Shown: positions 9,895 to 18,495 of the stretch, one piece after another
Numbering within the stretch: position 1 is the stretch's first letter
Layout of the letters: the number at the start of each line of letters is the position of its first letter
Assembly (NCBI RefSeq): GCF_019801605.1
Contig: NZ_JAHVIT010000002.1
Span: 1,302,001-1,366,000, forward strand
DNA from: Maritimibacter alkaliphilus
Lineage (GTDB): Bacteria; Pseudomonadota; Alphaproteobacteria; Rhodobacterales; Rhodobacteraceae
Length of the DNA stretch: 64,000 nucleotides
Direction: 5' to 3'
Made by a program: the position numbers and the translations under genes
Notes under the pieces: model-generated
Told to the model about the DNA's origin: nothing
The model's input: only the letters and a program-made list of their open reading frames with translations
Database searches by the model: none

Positions 9895-9945
9895 CTGGAG
9901 GGGCGCGTCGGGCGTTGCCCCTGGAGGGGCGCGTCGGGCGTTGCC
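9895..9945. repeat. Two tandem copies of a 26-bp unit
   Basis: Positions 9895-9919 and 9921-9945 carry the identical 25 bases beginning CTGGAGGGGCGCGTCGGG, with a 26-base period. A more diverged half-copy may lie just to the left. Confidence 0.8.
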
Positions 9946-9960
9946 GCTTCCGGATACGAG

Positions 9961-9989
9961 AACGCCCGCCGGGGGAACCGGCGGGCGTT
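9961..9989 (-). terminator. Intrinsic terminator of the FKBP gene
   Basis: Perfect 10-bp stem (AACGCCCGCC at 9961-9970 with GGCGGGCGTT at 9980-9989) and a 9-base loop, 21 bases beyond the FKBP stop codon. The T run is short on both strands, so it may act on either. Confidence 0.7.
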
Positions 9990-10010
9990 TGCCGTGCGGC
10001 TGGGGCGGGA

Positions 10011-10439
10011 TCAGGCGATGCTGACCAGCTCCACGTCGAAGGTCAGGGCCTTGCCGGCGAGCGGGTGGTTGGCGTCGAGCACGAGTTGCGTGTCGGTCAC
10101 CTCGGCGATCACCACGTTCATCGCCTGGCCGTCCTGGGTCTGAACCTGCAGCTGGGTGCCGGGCTCGGTGGGGATGTGGTCGGGGACATTGGCGCGGTCT
10201 ACGGCCTGCATCCGCTCGGGCATGTGCTCGCCGTAGGCATCCGCCGCCTCGACACGGACCTTGCGGGTCTCGCCCACTTCCATGCCCATGAGGCCGGCCT
10301 CGAGGCCGGGGATGATCTGGCCCGCGCCCAGTTCGAAGGTCAGCGGATCGCGGCCCTCGGAGCTGTCGAAGACGGAGCCGTCGTCAAGGGTGCCCTTGTA
10401 GTGGAGATTCAGGGTGTCGCCCGGCTTTGCCTGGGTCAT
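10011..10439 (-). CDS. FKBP-type peptidyl-prolyl cis-trans isomerase (SlpA/SlyD-like)
   Basis: 142-residue cytoplasmic folding catalyst. The FKBP half-sites are clear: NLHYKGTLDDGSVFDSS at the start, then FELGAGQIIPGLEAGLMGM, and the C-terminal strand HPLAGKALTFDVELV. Between them lies the insert-in-flap region (residues about 68-120), as in SlyD/SlpA chaperone-isomerases. There is no His-rich metal tail and no signal peptide. The ATG at 10439 has an AAAGGA site about 10 bases upstream; the frame is open further but without family similarity. Monocistronic, with its own terminator. Confidence 0.93.
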   Translation of the reverse strand: MTQAKPGDTLNLHYKGTLDDGSVFDSSEGRDPLTFELGAGQIIPGLEAGLMGMEVGETRKVRVEAADAYGEHMPERMQAVDRANVPDHIPTEPGTQLQVQTQDGQAMNVVIAEVTDTQLVLDANHPLAGKALTFDVELVSIA

Positions 10440-10659
10440 GTCGGATATCCTTTCGGGGGGAGTGCGTGACTTTGGCGAGGCCGCTTTCAGGGCGGGTGGC
10501 TCGCGCGTTCCCCTCGAAACTGGCAACTCCGGGCCCGGATGTAAAGGTTTCCTCAGAAAATCGGTGCCTGATGCCGGGCTCACGGGGCGTAAGCTGCGGC
10601 AGAAGAGGAGCGGGCGCGGGGCCGGGGGCCGTGTCAGGGGGCGGTGTCAGGGGGCCGTG

Positions 10660-11823
10660 TCAGGGGGCCGGTTCCGCGTCCCCGAAGACCGACCGCCACT
10701 GCGCGATGAAGCTGGCGCGACGCTGCCGGTCGCGGGCGATCAGCAGGGTCGGGTCGATCTCCACCGCGCGTTCGGAGCTTTCCGGCAGGCCCTGCACATC
10801 GGGATCGCGTTCGAAGACGAGGCCGCTTCGGCGCAGGATCTCGCGCCCCTCGGGGCCGAGGAGGAAGTCGAGCAGGCGCTGCGCCGCCTCGGGCTTCCCG
10901 GCGCTGCGCGGGATCATGTAGGCGCGCGACAGGAAGAGCGTGTAGTCCTCGGGCAGGATCACCCCGACGTTCGCGTTCAGCCCCGGCGCGGATTGCAGCT
11001 GCAGGTAGGAGCCTAGAACGTTGTAGGCGATCAGGTAGCGCCCCTCGGACACGCCCTCGATGATCTCGGCGGAGCAGCAGGTGGCGATGGCGTCGATGCG
11101 GGCAAAGCCTTCCAGCAGCGCGCCGAAGGTGGTGGCCTCCAGGCTGTCGGCAAAGGCCAGCAGGTACCCCAGCCCCGAGGCCTCGATGTCGTAGGTCGCC
11201 ACCCGGCCGAAGTAGCGCGGATCGGCGCGGCGCATCAGGTCGAGCAGTTCGAACCGGGTGCGCGGGGCCTCGCCCGGGGGCATCAGGCGGCGGTTGTAGA
11301 TCGTCACCACCGGTTCGTGGGTCACGCCCCAGAGTTCGTCGCGCCAGCGGCGGGTCTCGGGCAGGGCCTGCGTGCGGGGAGAGCTGTAGGGCCGGGCGCA
11401 GGCGCTGTTCACCAGTTCCACCATCTGGTGCACGGCGGAGGAGAAGATCACATCCGCCGGGCCGGCCCCGGTGCGGCATTGCTGGCGCGCCTCCGCATAG
11501 AGCGCGTTGGAGCCCCATTGCTCGTAGCGGATCGAGAGGTCGGGATTGGCGGCGGTAAAGGCCTCGAGCGCCGGGCGGAGGATCGCGATGTCGGTGGTGG
11601 AATAGACCGCGAAGGGTGTCCCCTGTGCCGTGCCGAAGCGGGCGGTCGCCTCCTGCGCGGAGAGGGGCGGTGCGGAGAGGAGGGCGAGCGCCGTGGCGAG
11701 GGCCGCGGTGAGCCCCAGCACGATGGGGCCGAGGGCGCGGGCGCCCTCGTACGGCGCGGCAGGACCTGTTCCGGTCGGGGAGGGGCGGCACAGGCGGTGG
11801 AGCAGGGCGAAGCGGGAGATCAT
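10660..11823 (-). CDS. Periplasmic solute-binding protein coupled to the TctDE sensor system
   Basis: 387 residues. After an unusual N-terminal stretch (about 30 residues, Pro/Gly-rich) comes a hydrophobic export segment ending APPLSAQ, then a type 2 extracellular solute-binding fold of the kind used for iron or small anions (VYSTTDIAILRPALEAF, RYEQWGS, VGVILPEDYTLFLSRAYMIP). No ABC permease or ATPase gene is nearby. The start overlaps the stop of the kinase gene by ATGA, so it is the third gene of a tctD-tctE-SBP operon. I infer that it presents a ligand to the kinase rather than feeding a transporter. An internal start closer to the signal peptide is possible. Confidence 0.8.
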   Translation of the reverse strand: MISRFALLHRLCRPSPTGTGPAAPYEGARALGPIVLGLTAALATALALLSAPPLSAQEATARFGTAQGTPFAVYSTTDIAILRPALEAFTAANPDLSIRYEQWGSNALYAEARQQCRTGAGPADVIFSSAVHQMVELVNSACARPYSSPRTQALPETRRWRDELWGVTHEPVVTIYNRRLMPPGEAPRTRFELLDLMRRADPRYFGRVATYDIEASGLGYLLAFADSLEATTFGALLEGFARIDAIATCCSAEIIEGVSEGRYLIAYNVLGSYLQLQSAPGLNANVGVILPEDYTLFLSRAYMIPRSAGKPEAAQRLLDFLLGPEGREILRRSGLVFERDPDVQGLPESSERAVEIDPTLLIARDRQRRASFIAQWRSVFGDAEPAP

Positions 11824-13313
11824 GCCGTCTCCTCCGGCAGGGGCAGGCGCAGGGCGACCCGGAAGCCGCCCGGGGTCACGGCGAAGGTGAGGTCACCGCC
11901 GAAGGCGGAGGCCACGGACTGCACGATCGACAGGCCGAGGCCCGCGCTCTGCCCCCGCGCGGCGGCGGAGCGTTCGAAGCGGTTGCCGATCCGCGCCAGC
12001 AGGTCGTCGGCGGGGCCGGGCCCGCTGTCCTCGACCCAGAGCACGGCATTGCCCCGTTCGGTGCTGACCCCGATCCGCACCGGGGCGACCCCGTGGCGCA
12101 GCGCGTTGGACAGCATGTTCTTGGCGGCTTCCTGCAGCGACATCTCGTCGGCCAGCACACAGACCGGCGCCTCCCCGATGACCAGTTCCAGCTCGGCTCC
12201 GGGGGCGAGCAGCTGGTGATCGCCGCTCTCCACCGCCTCCAGCGCCACGTCGCGCAGGTCGACGGCAAGACGCGGGGCGCTGTCGGTGCGGTGGATCACC
12301 AGCGCGCGCGACAGCATCTGGTCCAGCAACTCGCCCAGCGACCGGGTGCGCCCGGCCAGTCGGGCGACCATCTGCTGCCGCTTGGCCGCGTCCTCCTCCT
12401 CCAGCGCCAGCTCGGCCTGCACCCGCAGGGCGGCGACGGGGGTGCGCAGCTGGTGCGCGGTGTCCGAGATCAGGTTGCGCATGGCGCCCACCTGCCGGTC
12501 GAGCCGTCCCATGAAGCGGTTCATGGCCTCGGTCAGCACCGAGAGTTCGGCGGGCAGGGGCGTGATGATCGGGGTCAGGTCATAGGGATCGCGCGCCAGC
12601 ATCTCCTCGGCGATGCGTTCCATCGGACGCAGGGCGGAGCGGATCACCAGGACCGAGAGCCCCATCAGCATCAGCCCCAGAACGCCTGCCGCGATCAGCG
12701 CGTCCCGGGTCAGCATATAGGCCATGTCGTTGCGGGCCAGCATGGTCTGGCCCACGGTCACGGTGACGACGCCGGAGTAGTCCCGTTCCGCGAAGCGACG
12801 CGGCACGCTGACGAATCGCGCCTTCTCGTCCTGCATCCGCGCGTCGTAGAAGACCGCGCCGGAGCGGTCGCGTGCCCGGGCCTCGCGTGCCTCGCGGAAG
12901 GCGGCGGGCGGGGCCACGTCCTCCTGACCGGTCAGCAGGGCTCCGCCCGCGTTGCGCACGGCGTAGAAGATGCGGTCATCCGGGGCCTGTGCGAGCAGTT
13001 CGAAGGCCGAGAGGGGCAGGGCGGTCACCGGGCCGCCGTTGATAATGGTGATCGATTCCGCGATATCCTGCGCCGCGCCGAGGAGCAGCCTGTCATAGCT
13101 CTGCCGCGCGGCCTGCTGGCCGTAGGCGAGACTGGCGATGGCGACGCCCACGCCGCCGACGAGCAGCAGCGCCAGCACGCTGGCCGTGACCCGGAGCTGG
13201 ATCGAGGCCGGAGACCGCGCCCGACGCCGGAATGGCGGGCTGCCGTCGCGGCGGCCGCTGGGGCGGCCATCCGGGGTCCGGTCCGGGCCCCGATCCGAAC
13301 GCGGCTCAGCCAT
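11820..13313 (-). CDS. tctE: Sensor histidine kinase TctE
   Basis: 497 residues. A disordered Arg/Pro/Asp-rich N-terminus leads to TM1 (about 42-66), a periplasmic domain (about 67-205, the TctE N-terminal sensor type), TM2 (about 206-228), a HAMP region, and the kinase core with DTAHQLRTPVAALR (phospho-His), NMLSNALRHG (N box), DSGPGP (G1) and SAGLGLSIV (G2). It overlaps its response regulator by 8 bases and the solute-binding protein by 4, so all three are translated together. It faces tctCBA, its expected target, across 388 bases. The number of residues before TM1 is unusually high. Confidence 0.88.
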   Translation of the reverse strand: MAEPRSDRGPDRTPDGRPSGRRDGSPPFRRRARSPASIQLRVTASVLALLLVGGVGVAIASLAYGQQAARQSYDRLLLGAAQDIAESITIINGGPVTALPLSAFELLAQAPDDRIFYAVRNAGGALLTGQEDVAPPAAFREAREARARDRSGAVFYDARMQDEKARFVSVPRRFAERDYSGVVTVTVGQTMLARNDMAYMLTRDALIAAGVLGLMLMGLSVLVIRSALRPMERIAEEMLARDPYDLTPIITPLPAELSVLTEAMNRFMGRLDRQVGAMRNLISDTAHQLRTPVAALRVQAELALEEEDAAKRQQMVARLAGRTRSLGELLDQMLSRALVIHRTDSAPRLAVDLRDVALEAVESGDHQLLAPGAELELVIGEAPVCVLADEMSLQEAAKNMLSNALRHGVAPVRIGVSTERGNAVLWVEDSGPGPADDLLARIGNRFERSAAARGQSAGLGLSIVQSVASAFGGDLTFAVTPGGFRVALRLPLPEETA

Positions 13314-13977
13314 CGGCTTCGATCCGGTAGCCCAGACCCCGCTGGGTGCTGATCGTGACGCCCGCGCCTGCGAGTTTCTTGCGCAGGCGGGCGATGTAGA
13401 GCTCGATCGCGTTCAGCCCCACATCTGCATCGTTGAAGGCGAAGAGACCGTTGTAGAGCCGTTCCTTGCTCTGCACCTGTCCGCGATGGCGCAGCAGCAG
13501 CGACAGCAGGGCGGCCTCGCGCCGGGTGAGGTCGACGGGGTCGCTGCCGATGCGCGCCGTCATCGAGGCGGGTGCGAAGCTGAGCGACCCGAGCACGAGG
13601 TCCTCGCTCTTCTGCTCCGCCTCGCGGCGCAGCAGCGCACGCAGCCGGGCCTCCAGTTCGCGCTGGTCGAAGGGTTTGACGAGGTAATCATCGGCGCCGA
13701 GGTCCAGTGCCGTCACCCGGTCGTCGACCGAGAACAGCGCGGTCAGCATCAGCACCGGGGTCCGGTCGCCGCGTGCCCGCAGGTTTTGCAGCAGTTCGGT
13801 GCCGGACCGGCCGGGCAGGTTGATGTCGAGGATCAGCGCGTCATAGCTCTGCACCGCGAGGAAATCCTCGGCGGTCTCGACACTGTCGGCGTGATCGCAG
13901 GCCATGCCCGCCCGTGACAGGCGGATCGCGACGGCCTCGGCCATGTCGACGGCGTCCTCGACGTACAGGATGCGCAT
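13306..13977 (-). CDS. tctD: OmpR/PhoB-family response regulator TctD
   Basis: 223 residues. Receiver domain with the acidic pair near the start (YVEDA), the phospho-acceptor Asp in ALILDINLPGRSG (about D51), the Thr in LMLTAL and the Lys in LVKPFDQREL. The C-terminal winged helix has LTRREAALLSLLLRH and YIARLRKKL. First gene of the minus-strand operon with tctE and the binding protein; predicted activator of tctCBA, which begins 388 bases away on the other strand. Confidence 0.9.
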   Translation of the reverse strand: MRILYVEDAVDMAEAVAIRLSRAGMACDHADSVETAEDFLAVQSYDALILDINLPGRSGTELLQNLRARGDRTPVLMLTALFSVDDRVTALDLGADDYLVKPFDQRELEARLRALLRREAEQKSEDLVLGSLSFAPASMTARIGSDPVDLTRREAALLSLLLRHRGQVQSKERLYNGLFAFNDADVGLNAIELYIARLRKKLAGAGVTISTQRGLGYRIEADG

Positions 13978-14365
13978 GTCTGAGCCCTTCCTTCCTGCGG
14001 CGTCTCCCGCAGACCTCGCCCGGAGCTGCCCTCCGGCGGATTGCCCGGGCAGGTCAATGTCATCAGGTCCATGCCATCAGGCCCATATCTCAGGGCGAAT
14101 ACCAAGGCGCCTGTCCATCGGGCCGGTGCTGGCACAGCCGTTTCGGCCAACCAATCCCGGTCCACCCATCCCGTCCGGCCCTGTTTAATCAAATCCGCCG
14201 TTCTTTTTCTGCCCGCCGAATGGGCGGTGACAGGTTCGTGACAGCTTTGCCCGTTATCTCCTCTTTCTAGCCCGACTGGGGCGGAGCGCAATGCCCCGGC
14301 CCGCCGGGCGGTTCGTCCCGAGGCGCAGGAGGCGCCGCGGGCCCCGAATTTGGAGGAGCACCAAC
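13978..14365. other. Divergent control region between tctD and tctC
   Basis: 388 bases without a gene. It should contain the promoters and TctD sites for both directions. Around 14055-14095 the element CATCAGG occurs twice, 16 bases apart (CATCAGGTCCATGC, then CATCAGGCCCAT), which is a candidate direct-repeat site for an OmpR-family regulator. A CGGTGACAGGTTCGTGACAG stretch (14224-14243) also repeats GTGACAG. Confidence 0.45.
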
Positions 14366-15355
14366 ATGATCTTCAAGGCATCCCGCCTGACCCTTGCCGC
14401 TGCGCTGCTGAGCGCCAGTGCGCTGACCGTGGCCGCTCAGGGCTACACTCCCGAAAACCCCGAGTGCATCGCCCCCGCAAACCCGGGCGGTGGCTGGGAC
14501 TTTACCTGCCGTCAGGTGGGCAAGCTGCTTCAGGACGAAGGCCTGATCGGCAAGACCATGCAGGTCGTCAACCTCGCCGGTGGCGGCGGTGGCGTGGCCT
14601 TCGCGGAAGTCGTCAACAAGCGCGCCGATGACAACGATCTCGTCGTTGCGGCCTCCTCGGCCACGGCCACCCGGCTGGCACAGGGTGCCTACCCGGGCAA
14701 CACGATGGAGCAGGTCCGCTGGCTCGCCTCCATCGGCGCTGACTACGGCGTGATCGCCGTCGCGGCCGACAGCCCGATCCAGACGCTGCCCGAGCTGCTG
14801 GACATGATCAAGGCGGACCCGACCTCGGTCTCCGTCGCGGGCGGTTCGGCCGTGGGTGGCTGGGACCACCTCAAGGTCCTGATCGCCGCCAAGGCCGCCG
14901 GCGTCGAAGACGTGCGCCGGGTGAAGTACATCGCCTTCGATGGCGGCGGCGAAGCCGTGACCCAGCTGCTTGCCGGCTCGGTGCAGGCCTTCACCGGCGA
15001 CATCTCGGAAGCCAAGGGCTTCGTCGACAGCGGTGACATCAAGGTCCTGGCCGTCCTCTCGCCCGAGCGTCTCGACGGCGAATTCGAAAGCTTCCCCACC
15101 GCGCGTGAGCAGGGTGTGGACGCGATCGGCGCCAACTGGCGCGGCTTCTACGCCCCCGGCAACATGTCGGACGCGGCCTATGACGCCTGGGTGTCGCGGA
15201 TCGGCGATCTCTACGCCTCCGACGCGTGGAAAGAGACCATGGCCGCCAACGGCCTCGCACCGCTCGACCTGCAAGGTGATGCGTTCCAGTCCTTCGTGAA
15301 AGACAGCGTGGCAGAGATCCGCTCGATTTCGCAGGAAATCGGCATCATCAAGTAA
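14366..15355 (+). CDS. tctC: Tripartite tricarboxylate transporter, periplasmic binding protein TctC
   Basis: 329 residues, exported. The signal peptide (about 1-25) ends LTVAAQG. The mature protein has the TctC landmarks: NPGGGWDFTCRQVGKLL, VVNLAGGGGGVAF, VAGGSAVGGWDHL, VKYIAFDGGGEAVTQLLAGS and GANWRGFYAPG. The ATG at 14366 is preceded by GGAGGAG. First gene of tctC-tctB-tctA; a short GC-rich gap (15356-15449) before tctB could hold a stability hairpin that raises binding-protein output. Confidence 0.93.
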   Translation: MIFKASRLTLAAALLSASALTVAAQGYTPENPECIAPANPGGGWDFTCRQVGKLLQDEGLIGKTMQVVNLAGGGGGVAFAEVVNKRADDNDLVVAASSATATRLAQGAYPGNTMEQVRWLASIGADYGVIAVAADSPIQTLPELLDMIKADPTSVSVAGGSAVGGWDHLKVLIAAKAAGVEDVRRVKYIAFDGGGEAVTQLLAGSVQAFTGDISEAKGFVDSGDIKVLAVLSPERLDGEFESFPTAREQGVDAIGANWRGFYAPGNMSDAAYDAWVSRIGDLYASDAWKETMAANGLAPLDLQGDAFQSFVKDSVAEIRSISQEIGIIK

Positions 15356-15449
15356 GGCAGGGTCCCTCCCCCTTGCCTCAGGGGGGCGCCGTTCACCACT
15401 CCGGCGCCCCCTCTTTTCTTCCCAACACCCGCCGAATGAGGAGATCCCG

Positions 15450-15881
15450 ATGAGTGATCGTATTTTCGGTGTCCTGGGGCTTCTCCTTGCCATCGGGTTC
15501 GCCATCGCCGCGACCCAGATCGAGGAAAGCTTCCTGTCCGACGCCGTGGGACCCAAGGCCTTCCCCCTGATCATCGCCACAATTCTCGGCGTCAGCTCGG
15601 CCATCATCGCCTTCCGCCCCGATCCTGAGCCCGTCTGGCCGAGCCTCGGTCGTCTGGTCGAACTGCTGGCCGCCGTCGTCGTGATGGTCCTTTACGCCGA
15701 ATTCCTGCCGGTCGCAGGCTTCGTCTTCGCCACCGCCATTGCCGCCGCCTACCTGTCGTGGCGCCTCGGCAACGGGCCGATCGCCTCGGTCCTGACCGGC
15801 GTCGGCATCTCGGTCGGCATCTACGTCATCTTCCATCTCGTGCTCGGGCTTTCGCTGGCCCGTGGCCCGTTCGGGTTCTGA
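15450..15881 (+). CDS. tctB: Tripartite tricarboxylate transporter, small membrane subunit TctB
   Basis: 143 residues with about four hydrophobic helices (about 5-22, 36-52, 70-110, 115-138), the size and topology of TctB. It carries the typical DAVGPKAFPLIIATIL segment near the first loop. AGGAG lies 9 bases before the ATG. The stop is 10 bases before tctA, so the two are translated in series. Confidence 0.9.
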   Translation: MSDRIFGVLGLLLAIGFAIAATQIEESFLSDAVGPKAFPLIIATILGVSSAIIAFRPDPEPVWPSLGRLVELLAAVVVMVLYAEFLPVAGFVFATAIAAAYLSWRLGNGPIASVLTGVGISVGIYVIFHLVLGLSLARGPFGF

Positions 15882-15891
15882 GGAGGCACCC

Positions 15892-17430
15892 ATGGACATG
15901 CTTGCATCCCTCGGCGACGGCTTTGCCATCGCCCTGACCTGGCAGAACATCGGCCTCGCGCTGCTGGGCTGCTTCCTCGGCACCGTGATGGGCGCGCTTC
16001 CGGGCCTTGGCCCGTCGAACGGTGTCGCCATCCTGATCCCGCTTGCCTTCACCCTCGGCCTCGGCGCGACGCCCTCGCTGATCCTGCTGACCTCGGTCTA
16101 CTACGGAGCCATGTACGGCGGGCGGATCTCCTCGATCCTGCTGGGCATCCCGGGTGACGAACCCGCGATGATGACCGTGCTCGACGGTTATCCGATGGCC
16201 AAGAAGGGCCGGGCCGGCGAGGCGCTCTCGCTCTCCGGTATCGCCTCCTTCGTCGGGGCCTTCTTCGCCACCTGGGGGCTGATCCTGCTGGCGCCGCAGC
16301 TGGTGAAGATCGCGCTGCTCTTCGGCCCGGCGGAATACTTCGCGCTCTTCGCGCTGGCCTTCATGACCCTCGGCGGCGTCTCCTCGACCAACCAGGCGAA
16401 ATCGGCCTTTGCCGCCGCGCTGGGCCTCGGCCTTGCCATGATCGGTGTCGACACCCAGACCGGCGTGCCGCGCTTCACCTTCGGCGAGGTGCACCTCTAT
16501 GACGGGCTCGACTTCCTCGTCGCCATCGTCGGCCTCTTCGCCCTGTCCGAAGTGCTGATCTTCCTCGAGGAACGCCACGGCAACGCCGATGCAGACGGCA
16601 AGAAGATCGTCGTCGGCCGCCTGACGCCCTCGTGGTCGATGCTGAAATCCTGCACGCCGACCATGCTGCGCACCTCGCTCCTCGGCTTCATCGCCGGCGT
16701 GCTGCCGGGCGCGGGCGCCTCGCTGGGCTCCTTCATCTCCTACTCGATGGAGAAGCGGCTGGTGGACAAGGAGAACACCTTCGGCACCGGCGATCCCCGC
16801 GGCGTGGCCGCCCCCGAGGCCGGCAACAACGCCGCCGCCGGTGGTGCCCTGGTGCCGATGCTGGCGCTGGGTGTGCCGGGTTCGGGCACGACGGCCGTGC
16901 TGCTGGCCGTGCTGCTGTCGCTGAACATCACCCCCGGCCCGCTGCTCTTCACCCAGAACCCCGATGTGGTCTGGGGCCTGATCGCCGCGCTCTTCATCGC
17001 CAACTTCATGCTGCTGGCCATGAACATCCCGATGGTGGGTCTCTTCACCCGCGTGCTGATGATCCCGCCGAAGGTCCTGATGCCGCTGGTGGCCATGGTG
17101 TCCTTCGTCGGCATCTACGGCATCTCGGGCTCCAGCTTCGACCTGCTGGTCATGATCGGCTTCGGCGTCATGGGCTGGGGTCTGCGGAAACTGGACGTGC
17201 CGCTGGTCCCGATCATCCTCGGCACGCTGCTGGGGAACGCGATGGAGAACAACCTGCGCCGCGCCGTGACCATCGACAACGGCAACTGGTTCACGCTGAT
17301 CGACAGCCCGCTGTCCATCGCTCTCTGGGCCATCGCCATCATCGGTTTCGTGCTGCCGCTCATCATCGGCGCGCGGGTGAAATCGAGGATGCATGCCCGC
17401 AAGGATGAAGAAGGTGCGCTGTCCGACTAA
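15892..17430 (+). CDS. tctA: Tripartite tricarboxylate transporter, large membrane subunit TctA
   Basis: 512 residues, about 12 membrane helices. The family signature GALPGLGPSNGVAILIPL lies near the start, and MYGGRISSILLGIPGD and LPGAGASLGSFISYS further on. The PGLG and PGAG segments are the two internal repeats of the family. The ATG at 15892 is preceded by AGGAGG; the few upstream in-frame codons overlap tctB. A strong terminator follows at 17481. Confidence 0.95.
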   Translation: MDMLASLGDGFAIALTWQNIGLALLGCFLGTVMGALPGLGPSNGVAILIPLAFTLGLGATPSLILLTSVYYGAMYGGRISSILLGIPGDEPAMMTVLDGYPMAKKGRAGEALSLSGIASFVGAFFATWGLILLAPQLVKIALLFGPAEYFALFALAFMTLGGVSSTNQAKSAFAAALGLGLAMIGVDTQTGVPRFTFGEVHLYDGLDFLVAIVGLFALSEVLIFLEERHGNADADGKKIVVGRLTPSWSMLKSCTPTMLRTSLLGFIAGVLPGAGASLGSFISYSMEKRLVDKENTFGTGDPRGVAAPEAGNNAAAGGALVPMLALGVPGSGTTAVLLAVLLSLNITPGPLLFTQNPDVVWGLIAALFIANFMLLAMNIPMVGLFTRVLMIPPKVLMPLVAMVSFVGIYGISGSSFDLLVMIGFGVMGWGLRKLDVPLVPIILGTLLGNAMENNLRRAVTIDNGNWFTLIDSPLSIALWAIAIIGFVLPLIIGARVKSRMHARKDEEGALSD

Positions 17431-17480
17431 GCGCATCCGCTGACCGGCCCGGGGGATGCTTGCACCCGGGCCGGAGACTG

Positions 17481-17512
17481 AAACGGCCGCCTCTTGGGGC
17501 GGCCGTTTTTTT
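17481..17512 (+). terminator. Intrinsic terminator after tctCBA
   Basis: GC-rich stem (ACGGCCGCC with GGCGGCCGT) and a short TCTTGG-type loop, followed directly by a run of seven T on the plus strand. It lies 5 bases from the end of the convergent GT8 gene and may serve both. Confidence 0.9.
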
Positions 17513-17516
17513 ATGG

Positions 17517-18365
17517 TCAGAAGCTCAGGTCAGGGTAGGCGTTTGCATAGGCGCGCATCTGCTTGCGGTAGGCCTGCACGGCCCGCGCCCGCTGCGACCA
17601 GAGGTCGTAGCGCGCCCGTTTCCAGGGCTTCTTTGGGCCGTGGAAGTGTACCATCACATCGGCCAGCTCGGCGGTCTCGGAGGCCTCCCCGCCAAGCTTG
17701 CGGGCAAAGCCCCGCTGCGCTGCCGTGCGGCCCCAGGATGAATTGTAGGCCGGGTTCAGCAGGTGTGCCTCGCCGGGGTAGAGCTGATTCAGGTGATCCT
17801 GATCGCCCATCCGCAGGCTCGAGGCATGGGCCACGTCCTCCAGCCGGTCCAGCCCCTCGGGGCGGCGGCGCAGGGCATCGCAATCCATCAGCAGGACGCC
17901 CGCGTTGAAATAGGTGGCGGGCGGGGCGCCCGGCTCCTCCCGGCTGGCGCGCTTGGCGGTCATGAAGTCGCGCACCGCGCCAAGGGGACTGCCGCCAAGG
18001 TCGACCCGGCGCAGGGGGGCCACGTCGCCGGTCACGCCCACGTCGCCGTCGAGGTAGAGCACCCGCCCCGAGAGGCGGCGCGGCAGGAAGAGGCGCCCCA
18101 TGGTCGCGGCAGAGATATGGGCCGCCTGCGATTGCGCGCCCGCAAGCTCGTCCGCGGTGATCTCGCGCAGGTGAAGGGCGCAGCCGGGGGCGTCCCGGGC
18201 CACGGTCTCCACGGCCTGCCACTCCTCGCGGCTCAGCGCATCCCCCCAGAAGTGGAGCTTCAGCGGTTCGGAGCTGTGCCGCAGAAGGCTCCACATGGTG
18301 AAGAGCGTCGGACGGAAAAGGCCGCTGTCCGTGATCAGGGCCACCTGCAAGGTATCGGGGATCAT
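17517..18365 (-). CDS. Glycosyltransferase family 8 protein
   Basis: 282 residues, no signal peptide or membrane segment. GT8 features: an N-terminal strand VALITDSGLFRPTLFTMWSLL, the metal-binding DxD as VLYLDGDVGVTGD (about 98-110), YFNAGVLLMD, a GDQDHLNQLYPG segment, and the C-terminal HFHGPKKPW. These are the nucleotide-sugar and metal-binding elements of retaining sugar transferases such as those that decorate lipopolysaccharide. No other envelope-sugar genes are nearby, so the acceptor is unknown. Confidence 0.85.
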   Translation of the reverse strand: MIPDTLQVALITDSGLFRPTLFTMWSLLRHSSEPLKLHFWGDALSREEWQAVETVARDAPGCALHLREITADELAGAQSQAAHISAATMGRLFLPRRLSGRVLYLDGDVGVTGDVAPLRRVDLGGSPLGAVRDFMTAKRASREEPGAPPATYFNAGVLLMDCDALRRRPEGLDRLEDVAHASSLRMGDQDHLNQLYPGEAHLLNPAYNSSWGRTAAQRGFARKLGGEASETAELADVMVHFHGPKKPWKRARYDLWSQRARAVQAYRKQMRAYANAYPDLSF

Positions 18366-18495
18366 GGGATGTCTTTGCGCGAGAGGAGAGAGGTGAGGCA
18401 GGGCGGGGGGCAGTCTGTTGCGGGCGCGTTATCTTGGGCGGGCATCACGTGGGCGCCGGGCGTCGCGGACATGATGTGGGGGCGGGATGCCGGGG

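Larger units (their letters stand above)
9709..10010. other. Intergenic region dense in repeats
   Basis: 302 bases without a gene. It holds an interspersed palindromic repeat (9785-9846), a two-copy 26-bp tandem repeat (9895-9945) and the FKBP terminator (9961-9989). Confidence 0.65.
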
